Shown: one piece after another, positions 8,542 to 20,479 of the stretch
Layout of the letters: every line of letters begins with the position of its first letter
Numbering within the stretch: position 1 is the first letter of the stretch
NCBI GenBank assembly: GCA_903851035.1
Contig: CAINND010000081.1
Location: forward strand, 1-32,044
DNA length: 32,044 nucleotides
Source of the DNA: an uncultured Acidobacteriota bacterium
GTDB lineage: Bacteria > Acidobacteriota > Terriglobia > Terriglobales > Acidobacteriaceae
Direction of reading: 5' to 3'
Program-made: the position numbers and the translations under genes
Notes under the pieces: generated by a model
Seen by the model: the letters and a program-made list of their open reading frames with translations, nothing else
What the model was told of the DNA's origin: nothing
Database searches by the model: none

Positions 8542-10044
8542 TTACTTGTTGCCGGACTCTTCTTCTTTTTCTTCCGCCGCGACTTCTGCTGGCTTCACTG
8601 CTTCGGAATTGCCTTCTGACTCGCCTTCGGTGGCGGCTTCCGCCTCATCCGGCGACTCGACAACAGCCTTGCCCTCAGCCTCGGCTTCCGTGCCCTCGGC
8701 CTCGGCGGCAGCGGCTTCTGTGGCGGCAACTTCAGCGGCGGCGGCGGCTTCCGCGGCCTGTGCCGCTTCCAGCGCGATGAAGTAGTTGTTCACGGCCACC
8801 GAGATGCGTTCCACCACCTCGGCGTCGATGCCAGGGATGGCTTCCAGCTCTTCCGGCGTCATGTCGGCCAGCGACTCCACGGTGCTTACGCCCGCCTCGT
8901 TCAGCTTGACCACCACTTCCTCGCCCAGTTCGCCAGTGAGCATGTCCAGCGATGTCGTCTGGTTGCCGACCAGCGAATTCATCTGCTGTTCGACCTCCTG
9001 GCGCTTCTCTTCCTCGCTCTTGATGTCGATCTTCCAGCCCAGCAGTTTGGCCGCCAGGCGCACGTTCTGCCCCTTCTTGCCAATCGCCAGCGAAAGCTGG
9101 GTGTCGTCCACGATCACTTCCAGGTGCTTCTCGTGGCTGTCCACGATCGAAACACGGCTGACCTTGGCCGGCTGCAGCGCCTTTTCCGCAAAGGTCACCG
9201 CATCCTCGTGGTACTCGATGATGTCGATCTTTTCGCCGCGCAGCTCGCGGATGATGGACTGCACGCGCATGCCCTTCATGCCGACGCAGGCGCCCACGGC
9301 GTCCACGTCCTTGTCGCGGCTCAGCACGGCAATCTTGGTGCGCTCGCCCGCCTCGCGGGCAATCGCCCGGATGACGACCGTGTTGTCGTAAATCTCCGGC
9401 ACCTCTGTCTGGAAGAGGTTGACCACCAGCTCCGGCGCGGCGCGGCTAACGATCACGCCCGGCCCCTTGGTCGCCTTCTCCACCTTGGTGATGACCACGC
9501 GCACGCGCTCGCCCACGGCGAACGACTCCAGCTTGCTCTGCTCCTTGCGGCCCATGCGCGCCTCGGCCTTGCCCAGGTCGAAGATGTAGTCCGGACCCTC
9601 GATGCGCTTCACCGTGGCCGTCACCACTTCGTTCACGCGGTCGTGATACTCGTTAAAGACCGTGTCGCGCTCGGCCTCGCGCACCTTCTGGAAGATGACC
9701 TGCTTGGCCAGCTGTGCGGCAATGCGCCCCAGCCCCTCGGTGGATTTCTCCTCCAGCAGTTCGCCGCCCACAACCGCGTCTTCGCTGATCTTCAAAGCCT
9801 CTTCCAGCGAGATCTGAATCTGCGGATCCTCGATGTCGTCCTCGCTCGGCAGGATTTCCTTCACCGAATACGCGTGGATGACGCCGGTCTCTTTGTCCAG
9901 CACGGCGCGCAGGTTCTCCTGCGTCTTGTAAAACTTCCGCGTGGCCACCACCATGGCATCTTCCACGGCGGCCACTACAACCGCGGGGTCAATGCCCTTG
10001 TCGCGGCTGAGCGTCTCAATCACGTTGTACAGTTCACTTGCCAT
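8542..10044 (-). CDS. nusA: Transcription termination/antitermination factor NusA
   Basis: NusA binds RNA polymerase and nascent RNA and controls pausing, termination and antitermination. The 500-residue product begins MASELYNVIETLSRDKGIDP, the usual NusA N-terminal domain (to about 130), followed by an S1 domain (about 135-200), two KH domains (about 225-345, with VGACVGMKGMRVQSIIREL and LAIGKKGQNVRLAAKLLGW), and a C-terminal helix-hairpin-helix region (LADMTPEELEAIPGID). The last 70 residues are a low-complexity Glu/Ala tail. I use ATG 10044, where the family N-terminus begins and AAAGGTGA/AGGG lies upstream; the longer frame to 10122 lacks similarity. The gene lies between rimP and infB. 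Confidence 0.97.
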   Translation of the reverse strand: MASELYNVIETLSRDKGIDPAVVVAAVEDAMVVATRKFYKTQENLRAVLDKETGVIHAYSVKEILPSEDDIEDPQIQISLEEALKISEDAVVGGELLEEKSTEGLGRIAAQLAKQVIFQKVREAERDTVFNEYHDRVNEVVTATVKRIEGPDYIFDLGKAEARMGRKEQSKLESFAVGERVRVVITKVEKATKGPGVIVSRAAPELVVNLFQTEVPEIYDNTVVIRAIAREAGERTKIAVLSRDKDVDAVGACVGMKGMRVQSIIRELRGEKIDIIEYHEDAVTFAEKALQPAKVSRVSIVDSHEKHLEVIVDDTQLSLAIGKKGQNVRLAAKLLGWKIDIKSEEEKRQEVEQQMNSLVGNQTTSLDMLTGELGEEVVVKLNEAGVSTVESLADMTPEELEAIPGIDAEVVERISVAVNNYFIALEAAQAAEAAAAAEVAATEAAAAEAEGTEAEAEGKAVVESPDEAEAATEGESEGNSEAVKPAEVAAEEKEEESGNK

Positions 10045-10244
10045 AAACCCTGTCACCTTTAACGTCCGCGCAAGCCTGGTTCGCTCCGCCTGTAAACTAT
10101 TGCCCTGCCAGCCCTGCGCCAATCCCCCCGGCGCGGCTTCTGTCTAATCCACGCGGCACTCAGCGCCACGCACATCTCATGCAAGCAAATCTCTTTACGA
10201 AAATGCTGAAGACCATTGCTTCCGGGAAATTCCTTGCCCGTGGT

Positions 10245-10742
10245 CTAAAACTCAGGAACCAGGTTCGCCTTCTCAAGCTCCGCGTAAGGAATCGTTATCG
10301 TTCCTCCGCCCTGCGCCTTGGCCTTTTTGCGGCTGCCAACCTCGTCCAGATCCACCGTCAACTGCTGGCCGTCAAAGCTCTTCAGCCGGCCCTCGAACGT
10401 CCGGACGCCGTTGATGGCTGCCCGCGTGGTGACCTTCACCAGGCTGCCCACAAACTCGGTGAAATGCTCCGGTTTGAACAGCCTGCGGTCCAGCCCAGGC
10501 GAACTCACCTCAAGCACATACGGCCCGCCCGGCACCGCGTCTTCCACGTCGAAGATCGTGGCAACCTCGCGGCTGAACTTGGCGCAGTCCTCATGGGTTA
10601 CGCCATCCGGCCGGCGGTCGATGAAGACGCGCAGCGTGCGCGTCGCGCCCGAGCCCTTGATCTCAACGTCCCACAAAATCAATCCGCTCGACCCGGCCAC
10701 TCTTTCGGCGATCTCGCGCACATGATCCAAGCTGAATGCCAT
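10245..10742 (-). CDS. rimP: Ribosome maturation factor RimP
   Basis: RimP is needed for 30S assembly, at the stage where S12 and neighbouring proteins join. The 165-residue product has the expected two domains: an N-terminal alpha/beta domain containing LILWDVEIKG and LRVFIDRRPDGVTHEDCAKFSREVA (to about 85; the signature is the SPGLDRRL segment at about 95-102), and a C-terminal SH3-like domain (about 105-165). It is the first gene of the nusA-infB operon. The ATG at 10742 has no clear Shine-Dalgarno sequence; instead a hairpin and the end of a short leader frame lie directly upstream. The lysine-rich loop RKKAKAQGGG is an insertion in the second domain but not unusual. The identification is secure. 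Confidence 0.95.
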   Translation of the reverse strand: MAFSLDHVREIAERVAGSSGLILWDVEIKGSGATRTLRVFIDRRPDGVTHEDCAKFSREVATIFDVEDAVPGGPYVLEVSSPGLDRRLFKPEHFTEFVGSLVKVTTRAAINGVRTFEGRLKSFDGQQLTVDLDEVGSRKKAKAQGGGTITIPYAELEKANLVPEF

Positions 10743-10745
10743 CGT

Positions 10746-10814
10746 TCATACCCGGGTCAACTCGGTTGACCCTCCGCCAAATCCGGCGTCCTCGAAAAAC
10801 CGTAGTCTCCCCAT
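10746..10814 (-). CDS. Possible 22-residue leader peptide before rimP
   Basis: A short frame beginning ATG 10814, with AAAGG 4 bases upstream, encodes MGRLRFFEDAGFGGGSTELT and two more residues. It stops 3 bases before the rimP start. The rimP ATG lacks its own ribosome-binding site, so coupled translation from this frame is conceivable. The peptide resembles nothing I know, and chance is a real alternative. Confidence 0.25.
   Translation of the reverse strand: MGRLRFFEDAGFGGGSTELTRV
10754..10772. promoter_or_regulatory. Perfect hairpin/inverted repeat directly upstream of rimP
   Basis: GGGTCAACTCGGTTGACCC has two perfect 8-base arms around a 3-base centre, ending 11 bases before the rimP start. 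In RNA it would be a tight hairpin covering the ribosome loading site; in DNA it could be an operator. Autogenous control of this operon's translation is one possible reason for it. Confidence 0.5.
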
Positions 10815-10955
10815 CAGGCCTTTTGCCTGCCTGTCTTCGCCAAAATCCGCAAGTGGACAGGGGGGTACTGCAGGAATGCGAGCCAGGCCCGCATGTGTGC
10901 GCGTCCGCGTCCGACCCATTGACGTGGACAAAAACCCGCACAGCTACCGCATCAA

Positions 10956-10985
10956 AGTATAGCTCTGCTGCCCCGGGGAACACAA
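10956..10985 (-). promoter_or_regulatory. Candidate promoter of the rimP-nusA-infB operon
   Basis: On the minus strand TATACT (10956-10961) is preceded at 18 bases by TTGTGT (10980-10985). The -10 is good and the -35 weak. If used, the leader before rimP would be about 205 bases long, containing a CAGGC/GCCTG hairpin, the short leader frame and the rimP-proximal hairpin. Confidence 0.4.
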
Positions 10986-11204
10986 CAGAACAGTTGACGG
11001 CCTTGCCGGATGCCCGATATGGCAACCCCCTGGCATGCCGGCGTTCGCCCCAGCCGCCCATCCGTTTCCCAAGCACGAATACCCCGCTGCCGGAAGTAGC
11101 TGATCCCTTAACGGTGTTTACACACGAAAAGGGCCTTGCCGCGATAGAATAATTCGTAAGCCCTGCCCTTCGGGGGCGCTTCAACACCGCAATATGGAGT
11201 TTCC

Positions 11205-12137
11205 GTGAAGATGATGCGTTTCTGGCTGCCGTTGTTGGTGGCACTGGCACTTGCCGCGCCTTTGGCGGCACAGCAATTAGCAGCCCCGGCCCCACAGGAA
11301 AACGATCTTGCCCATCCCCAGTTGCGGGCTCATCTGGAGGCAGTTTCTCCTTTGCAACCTGCTGACAGGGAAGCAGATATTGACACCAGCAACCTCCCGG
11401 ACGCTCCCCAGCAGGCTCCGGCGGCGGATGCCCAGAAAACGGCCAACAAGCCGGCGGATGCCAAGAGCGGCCAGGCAGACGATAAGTCTAAGTTTCAAAA
11501 GGCCGAAGAGCAGATTCGCGAGCAGGAAAAGCAGCGCGTCTTGGGGGTCGTGCCCTCGTTCAACGTCAGCTACCGCTTTGACGCCGTTTCTTTGACCGGA
11601 ATGCAGAAAATCCGTCTCGCCTTCCGCACCACGCGCGATCCAGTCACCATCGGGTCAGCCTTCCTGGTGGCTGGCTATCATGAAGCATTGAATGACCTTT
11701 CCGGCTTTTCCTGGGGACCCACGGGCTACATGGAACGCGTCGGCGTGGTTTACCTGGATACCTTCAACGGTACGATGCTGGGCAACGGCGTCTTCCCGGC
11801 CCTGCTGCATCAGGATCCGCGCTACTTCCGTCTGGGCCACGGCAGCGCCATGCACCGCAGCCTCTACGCGATTTCCACGGCGGTCATCACCAGGCATGAC
11901 AATACCGGCAAGTGGGAGCCGAATTACTCCAACATTGCCGGCAATCTGGCCGCTGGAGGCATCTCCAACCTGTACTATCCCGGCAACCATGGCATCGGAC
12001 TGACCATCTCCAATGGATTGATCCAGACCGCCGAGGGCGCCATCGGATCGCTCTTCCAGGAGTGGTGGCCGGACATCTCGCGCAAAATTCTGCACAAGGA
12101 TCCCACGCACGGGCTCGACGCATCGTCCAAAAAGTAG
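11205..12137 (+). CDS. Exported protein of an Acidobacteriota family, function unknown
   Basis: A 310-residue protein with a signal peptide (about residues 1-22, cleavage near LAAQ). A low-complexity Ala/Gln/Pro/Lys segment (about 25-90) and a short charged helix (KFQKAEEQIREQEKQRV) follow. The conserved part begins VLGVVPSFNVSYR and contains YHEALN, a GNGVFPALLHQDPRYFRLGHG-like core (about 195-216) and GNLAAGGISNLYYP, with several weakly hydrophobic stretches. I have seen this LLHQDPRYF family repeatedly in Acidobacteriota genomes as hypothetical proteins; I know no assigned function. The start is GTG 11205, with GGAG 5 bases upstream; ATG codons at 11211 and 11214 are alternatives. It is monocistronic, with a strong terminator after it. 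A periplasmic or outer-membrane location is inferred. Confidence 0.8.
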   Translation: MKMMRFWLPLLVALALAAPLAAQQLAAPAPQENDLAHPQLRAHLEAVSPLQPADREADIDTSNLPDAPQQAPAADAQKTANKPADAKSGQADDKSKFQKAEEQIREQEKQRVLGVVPSFNVSYRFDAVSLTGMQKIRLAFRTTRDPVTIGSAFLVAGYHEALNDLSGFSWGPTGYMERVGVVYLDTFNGTMLGNGVFPALLHQDPRYFRLGHGSAMHRSLYAISTAVITRHDNTGKWEPNYSNIAGNLAAGGISNLYYPGNHGIGLTISNGLIQTAEGAIGSLFQEWWPDISRKILHKDPTHGLDASSKK

Positions 12138-12162
12138 TGCATATTTAACAGGGTTCCAGCCG

Positions 12163-12192
12163 GCCGTGCGCTCAGCGCGCGGCTTTTTCTTT
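12163..12192 (+). terminator. Intrinsic terminator after the exported-protein gene
   Basis: A 9-base-pair stem (12163-12171 with 12175-12183; one G-T pair) with loop TCA is followed directly by TTTTTCTTT. It starts 25 bases after the stop codon. Classic rho-independent form on the plus strand. Confidence 0.88.
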
Positions 12193-12259
12193 GGCGAATA
12201 CTTTTGTGTGAATAAATATGCAAGCGGCCATAACGTACCCTGGCGCGGGGTTGCGCAGG

Positions 12260-12300
12260 AAAAAATCGGCCGAAGACGCGATCGTCATCGCGCTTCGGCC
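12260..12300 (-). terminator. Strong minus-strand terminator with no visible gene before it
   Basis: GGCCGAAG (12268-12275) pairs with CTTCGGCC (12293-12300) and CGCGAT (12277-12282) with ATCGCG (12287-12292), leaving one bulged base and a 4-base loop. Read on the minus strand it is followed by GATTTTTT. No coding gene on that strand ends here, so it may end a small RNA started near 12430 (TTGTGA 12458-12463, 16 bases, TATAGC 12436-12441). Confidence 0.55.
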
Positions 12301-12310
12301 CAGGAGGAAC

Positions 12311-12394
12311 ATGAGCAACGCTGTTCAATGTTCCCGGCCTCTGGAGGACGCCGATACGCTGAACCCGCCGACATGTTTGGTAGAACCAGCATGA
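12311..12394 (+). CDS. Doubtful 27-residue small ORF behind an AGGAGG
   Basis: ATG at 12311 follows a perfect AGGAGG with only 3 bases between. The frame encodes MSNAVQCSRPLEDADTLNPP and seven more residues and ends in an ATGA overlap with a second frame (12391-12621) that runs into the guaB start. Neither peptide looks like a known protein and the spacing is short, so a chance match is more likely than a gene. Confidence 0.15.
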   Translation: MSNAVQCSRPLEDADTLNPPTCLVEPA

Positions 12395-12553
12395 AGGCTG
12401 CGGCGCGGAAAGGGAAATCGGAAGTTTTTATCGCTGCTATAAACGGGACGCCGCGTTTCACAATCCATTCACAATCGCAATCAGTTCGCTTGTTTGCGGA
12501 TGAATTTCGCCATCTGCGCCCGCCGTGGCGCCCTCCGGCGAAAATGGCCCGGT

Positions 12554-12592
12554 TTGCATCCCCGCCAGCCGAATTCATACAATGGTGTATGA
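12554..12592 (+). promoter_or_regulatory. guaB promoter with overlapping inverted repeat
   Basis: TTGCAT (12554-12559) and TACAAT (12578-12583) are 18 bases apart, placing transcription start about 24 bases before the guaB ATG. The inverted repeat TCATAC-N6-GTATGA (12575-12580 and 12587-12592) straddles the -10, the right place for a repressor. The regulator is unknown. Confidence 0.55.
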
Positions 12593-14128
<1,536 letters not shown>

Positions 14129-14152
14129 CCGACGCGCAGGCAAGGATAATTT

Positions 14153-14665
14153 TTGAGGCATACACGCGAGCTCTTCTGGCGTTACTGGCTGCCAGTGCTG
14201 GTGATGCTGTCGCTGATTAAGCTAGAGTCCACCGAGACCATGGGTGGCGGGCACACGGCGCACCTGCTGGGCGCGCTGCTGATGAGCGTCGGCATTCATC
14301 TTTCGGAATTCCACTTACACGCGCTGAACTTTGTGTTGCGCAAGGGCGGGCACATGGTGGGCTACGGCACGCTCTGCCTGCTTTGGATGATGCTGCTGCG
14401 CGGCAGCTACTGGCTGCATCATGAGTACCGCCGCCGCAAGCAGGGGCAGATTCCCGTGCTGCGCCTGTGGTGGCGCGCGGACTGGGCCGCCCTGGCCTTG
14501 TTCCTTACCTTCCTGGTGGCCACGGCCGATGAGTTGCACCAGATGCGCCTGCCCGGACGCGATGGAAGCTGGCATGATGTGGCGCTGGATACCTTTGCCG
14601 GCGCGCTCGCCCTGGGCGTGCTGTGGTTAGAGGCGCGGACCGTGTGCCGGAAACCGGCGCAGTAA
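14153..14665 (+). CDS. VanZ-like family membrane protein
   Basis: A 170-residue integral membrane protein of the VanZ-like family. Hydrophobic segments lie at about 9-22, 36-52, 60-82, 110-128 and 140-160. The family hallmarks are visible: FVLRKGGHMVGYGTLCLL (His and Gly-rich helix) and ADELHQMRLPGRDGSWHDVALDTFAG. VanZ itself gives low-level teicoplanin resistance, but most relatives are of unknown role. The start is TTG 14153, with AAGGA 6 bases upstream, and there is no ATG nearby. It follows guaB by 24 bases and probably shares its transcript. A region between two helices is basic (YRRRKQGQ), consistent with a cytoplasmic loop. No resistance role should be inferred. Confidence 0.85.
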   Translation: MRHTRELFWRYWLPVLVMLSLIKLESTETMGGGHTAHLLGALLMSVGIHLSEFHLHALNFVLRKGGHMVGYGTLCLLWMMLLRGSYWLHHEYRRRKQGQIPVLRLWWRADWAALALFLTFLVATADELHQMRLPGRDGSWHDVALDTFAGALALGVLWLEARTVCRKPAQ

Positions 14666-14701
14666 CCTACACAAATATTCAATTCGCAAAGCAGTGATTT
14701 C

Positions 14702-16990
14702 TTAAGGACGGCCCACGCGCACCCATCCGCGCGTCTGCCCGTCGGCGGTGCGGCTCACGGCAAAGGTCAGCACGCCCAGCGGCGTGCGCCACAGCATACC
14801 CACGGAGCCGCTCTGCTCGCTCTGCCAGCTCAGGCCCGGCTGTTGCACTCCGGCGGCGTCATACCAGGCACCCAGCCAGGGATGCTGCCCGAAGAGCGTG
14901 AAGCCCGTAAGCGGACGGCGGTAAGCCAGCTCGGCGCGGGCGAGCGATGCGGCGTGAAATTGCTGAAAGCGATAGCCTCGCAGATTGCCCTCTCCGCCAA
15001 GTGCAAACAGATCGTAGTAATGTGCCGGGGCTCCGAAGTTGCTGCTTGCTGCAAGCTGCGCCGTCACCACGCCATGCGCCAGCGGCCAGTGCTCCTCGGC
15101 TGCGAGTTGCCCCTGCGGCGTGAGCGTGCCGTCCGACTGCCGGTAGCGCCCGGCCAGCGAGGTCGTGATAAGCACTCCGTGCGTGGGCAGGATGGGGTCG
15201 TCGAGGGTGACCCACTCCGCACGCAGGCGCGGCGCCACGAAGGCGCCATCGCCGGGGATGGCGGCCGGTGCGGCTGTGAAAAATTTCGGCCGCTCGTAGC
15301 CCGCCTCTAAACCAGCACGCAGACGCCAGCGCGGAGTCGGCGAGTAGCCCACATCGAAGCCCGCCGTGTACGCATCCTGCCAGTGCGTCTGCTGCGAGCC
15401 GCCGTCGTAAGCTTCGGTGTTTGTGCGCTGGGCGGACAGCGATGGCGACCAGAACCATCCGTGGGCGAAGTCGTGCTCCCAGGCTGCACTGATGCCCGGG
15501 CTGTAACCGGCGGTGGCTGCCAGGCGCAGGCGCGAGGAGTAATCCCCCGCAGGCAGATAGGTGGCCACGGCGGAGACGGCTCCGCGCGCGCTTTCGCCGT
15601 TGGCGGTGGCAAAGTCAATGGCCGGGCGCAAACGCCACTGGCCGCCCGCACGCGCTTCGGCCTCGGCTAGCACGGGCGATGGTTGTGCCGACGGAGGCTG
15701 TATGGCATCTGACGCCGTTGGGCGCAGCCGATAGAAGACGCCGGCCAAGCCCTCGGCAGCGGAGAGCTCCTGCAAGCGGCGGCCAAGCTGCTGCGGGGTC
15801 AACAATACACCGGCGGGAAGTGCGCGCTCGACGGCCTCGGCCAGCGCTGAGTTCGATGAGGTATTCGTTGAAGTAGCCACCCCGGCCTGCACGCGCAGCA
15901 CGGGCGCGGGCTGCGGAAGCAATCGCGCCTGTCTGGCAGCCACATACACGGCCCAATCGGCATCGCCAAGGGCGAGCGTGGAAAGGAAGCGCTCCTTCTG
16001 CTGCGCCGCCTGGTAGCCGCGCTCGGCCAGTTCGTGGGTGTGCGCGGGATCAATCCCGCCAAGGCCCGCAAGCGATGGCGTGAGCAGCAGGTCGGCCATG
16101 CTCATGTGTTCGCGTTCGTTCAACGAGATGGCCACGCTGACCGCCTGCGCCACCACGTTGGGCAAGCTGCGCAGCCGCTCCGGGTTGGGCACGGGCAGAG
16201 GAAAATACACGCCGATAACGATGTCGCCGCCCATGGCGCGGGCAACGTCCGTGGGCAGGTTATCCACCAACCCGCCATCCACCAGTAAGCGGCCATCGTC
16301 CTCCACTGGCGCCAGCAGGCCGGGCACGGAGATCGAGGCTCGCAGCGCACGCGGTAGGTTGCCACGCTCCAGAGTGATGGCTTTGCCTGTACGGATATCC
16401 GTGGCGACGGCGCGGAAGGGCGTGGGCAGCAGTGCGAAATCCTGCACTGCGGAGTAGGCCAGCAGGTGGATGGAAGCGAAGAGATCGAAGGCCGTGCCCG
16501 TGCTGAGCCCGGCGGGCAGCCTTCCACCATTACCCAGACGCAGCTCCAGCTCGCTGGCTGAGGTTGCACGCAGGACGCGCTCGGCGGCCGGAAGCGCGGA
16601 ATAGGGATCGGTGACGCGCGAGGCCTCACGCCACTCCACACCTGCCATCAGTTGTTCGATTTCCTGCGGCGTGTGTCCCGTGGCGTACAGGGCGCCGATG
16701 ATCGCTCCCATGCTGCTGCCGGCAATGCCATCCACCGGAATGTGATGCTCCTCGCAGTAGCGCAGCACGCCGATGTGGGCCAGGCCCAGACTGCCTCCGC
16801 CGCTGAGGGCCAGCACCACGCGCGGGCGCCCGATGGATTGTGCGGCCTTTTGCGCCGTGGGCTGGATTGTGGATGATGGCACGGATGATGCGGCTGGTGA
16901 CACCTGTGCCGAGGCCAACGCACACACAGCCAGCAGGCTGCTGAGTGCGATCATCAGGCTGCAACGACGAAGCGGCATCATACGAAACAT
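14702..16990 (-). CDS. Patatin-like phospholipase fused to a BamA-like outer-membrane barrel
   Basis: A 762-residue exported protein with the type Vd (PlpD-like) layout. A signal peptide covers residues 1-28. The patatin domain (about 57-255) shows the oxyanion loop SGGGSLG (63-69), the nucleophile motif GSSMG with Ser93, and the partner Asp238 in DGG. A POTRA-like segment (about 345-400) and a C-terminal 16-strand-type surface-antigen barrel to the end follow. The family predicts a phospholipase A presented at or beyond the outer membrane. ATG 16990 has AGGAGG 7 bases upstream; the open frame continues far upstream, but that part lies antisense to the next gene and is spurious. The gene is transcribed towards the VanZ-like gene, only 36 bases away, with no hairpin terminator visible between them. 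Confidence 0.9.
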   Translation of the reverse strand: MFRMMPLRRCSLMIALSSLLAVCALASAQVSPAASSVPSSTIQPTAQKAAQSIGRPRVVLALSGGGSLGLAHIGVLRYCEEHHIPVDGIAGSSMGAIIGALYATGHTPQEIEQLMAGVEWREASRVTDPYSALPAAERVLRATSASELELRLGNGGRLPAGLSTGTAFDLFASIHLLAYSAVQDFALLPTPFRAVATDIRTGKAITLERGNLPRALRASISVPGLLAPVEDDGRLLVDGGLVDNLPTDVARAMGGDIVIGVYFPLPVPNPERLRSLPNVVAQAVSVAISLNEREHMSMADLLLTPSLAGLGGIDPAHTHELAERGYQAAQQKERFLSTLALGDADWAVYVAARQARLLPQPAPVLRVQAGVATSTNTSSNSALAEAVERALPAGVLLTPQQLGRRLQELSAAEGLAGVFYRLRPTASDAIQPPSAQPSPVLAEAEARAGGQWRLRPAIDFATANGESARGAVSAVATYLPAGDYSSRLRLAATAGYSPGISAAWEHDFAHGWFWSPSLSAQRTNTEAYDGGSQQTHWQDAYTAGFDVGYSPTPRWRLRAGLEAGYERPKFFTAAPAAIPGDGAFVAPRLRAEWVTLDDPILPTHGVLITTSLAGRYRQSDGTLTPQGQLAAEEHWPLAHGVVTAQLAASSNFGAPAHYYDLFALGGEGNLRGYRFQQFHAASLARAELAYRRPLTGFTLFGQHPWLGAWYDAAGVQQPGLSWQSEQSGSVGMLWRTPLGVLTFAVSRTADGQTRGWVRVGRP

Positions 16991-17089
16991 CCGAAGGCCT
17001 CCTGAAGGCTGACAGAAAGAGCATAACGCGAAGGCCGCCGCACGAGACGTGTAATAATCACGCTTTCCACGCATGTGAGGGGAACGACG

Positions 17090-17494
17090 ATGTCGAAGGC
17101 AAAGCTGATGCAATGGTCGCTGCGTGCCGGCGGCCTTTACTTTTTCATGGTGGCGGCCGCGCACATGATGGGCCTGAAGCTGCCCCTGCTCTTTGTGTAT
17201 TACAACGTGCCCTCCTATGCCTACCAGGACCGCATCATCAGCTTCCTCGCCTTTGGCTGGGCGGTCTTTCTGCTCTCTGCCTCGGATGATCCCGCGGGGG
17301 AGCGCCGCCTGGTGCGGGCCGTGCTGGTGGCAGGAGGAGGTGCCGTTGCGGGCCTCGTGGTCATCAACCTGACCACGGACTTTGCCGCCCTTGGGCCGGC
17401 GATTCTGCCGCGCAACTTCTGGCTGGAGACCGTCGCGCTGCTCGCCTACTGGCTGTGGCTCATCGCATGCTCTCGCGGCCTGCGGAAGGGCTGA
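17090..17494 (+). CDS. Small four-helix membrane protein, function unknown
   Basis: A 134-residue protein with four hydrophobic segments (about 12-30, 47-65, 78-98 and 108-128), predicted to lie in the inner membrane. I do not recognise a family. Notable features are an HMMGLKLP motif after the first helix, a YYNVPSYAYQDRIISF stretch before the second, and an acidic/basic loop (ASDDPAGERRLVR). ATG 17090 has GAGGGG about 8 bases upstream; an in-frame ATG five codons earlier lacks such a site. It is divergent from the patatin gene, about 99 bases between starts, and convergent with the acyl-CoA synthetase gene, with which it shares a terminator. Confidence 0.75.
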   Translation: MSKAKLMQWSLRAGGLYFFMVAAAHMMGLKLPLLFVYYNVPSYAYQDRIISFLAFGWAVFLLSASDDPAGERRLVRAVLVAGGGAVAGLVVINLTTDFAALGPAILPRNFWLETVALLAYWLWLIACSRGLRKG

Positions 17495-17498
17495 GGTT

Positions 17499-17536
17499 AA
17501 AAGCGAAGACACCCGCGCGGGGTGCCTTCGTTGTTG
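17499..17536. terminator. Bidirectional terminator between convergent genes
   Basis: CGAAG-A-CACCC pairs with GGGTG-C-CTTCG (17504-17530), one mismatch. On the minus strand it is followed by CTTTTAA; on the plus strand by TTGTTG. It lies between stops at 17494 (plus) and 17552 (minus) and likely serves both. Confidence 0.75.
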
Positions 17537-17551
17537 CGGTTGCCGCCAAAA

Positions 17552-20299
<2,748 letters not shown>

Positions 20300-20320
20300 G
20301 TATGTTCACCTTCTCAAACA

Positions 20321-20346
20321 GTATGATGTCCAACCGGAAATCATAC
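20321..20346. promoter_or_regulatory. Candidate operator before the acyl-CoA synthetase gene
   Basis: GTATGAT-N12-ATCATAC is a perfect 7-base inverted repeat, 22 bases upstream of the ATG at 20299. The right arm read on the minus strand supplies TATGAT, a good -10-like sequence, but the -35 is unclear. Arm spacing suits a dimeric regulator. Confidence 0.45.
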
Positions 20347-20479
20347 GCCGGAGGGTGGGCTGAAAGGGTGAATTTCCTTGGTAAAAACAGCGACGGAAAG
20401 CGAACACCCTTACGCCAGATAACGTTAGGAAGTATTGTGAATGCACCGGAAAGTTATGCTACCCGGCAAGCCATCTGGC

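Larger units (their letters stand above)
10743..11204. other. 462-base divergent intergenic region
   Basis: It separates rimP (minus) from the exported-protein gene (plus). The left half is the rimP leader and promoter described separately. Toward the right, TAGAAT at 11145-11150 could be a -10 for the plus-strand gene, but the nearest -35-like sequence (TTTACA, 11117-11122) is 22 bases away, which is too far. A small GCCCTTCGGGGGC hairpin lies at 11165-11177 in that gene's leader. Confidence 0.5.

Noticed and set aside
11117-11150. TTTACA...TAGAAT promoter for the exported protein
   Set aside because: The spacing of 22 bases is too long for a normal promoter; the real one was not identified.
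16991-17512. N-terminal extension of the patatin gene
   Set aside because: The frame is open to 17512, but AGGAGG and a signal peptide at 16990 fix the start, and the extension is antisense to the 134-residue membrane protein gene.
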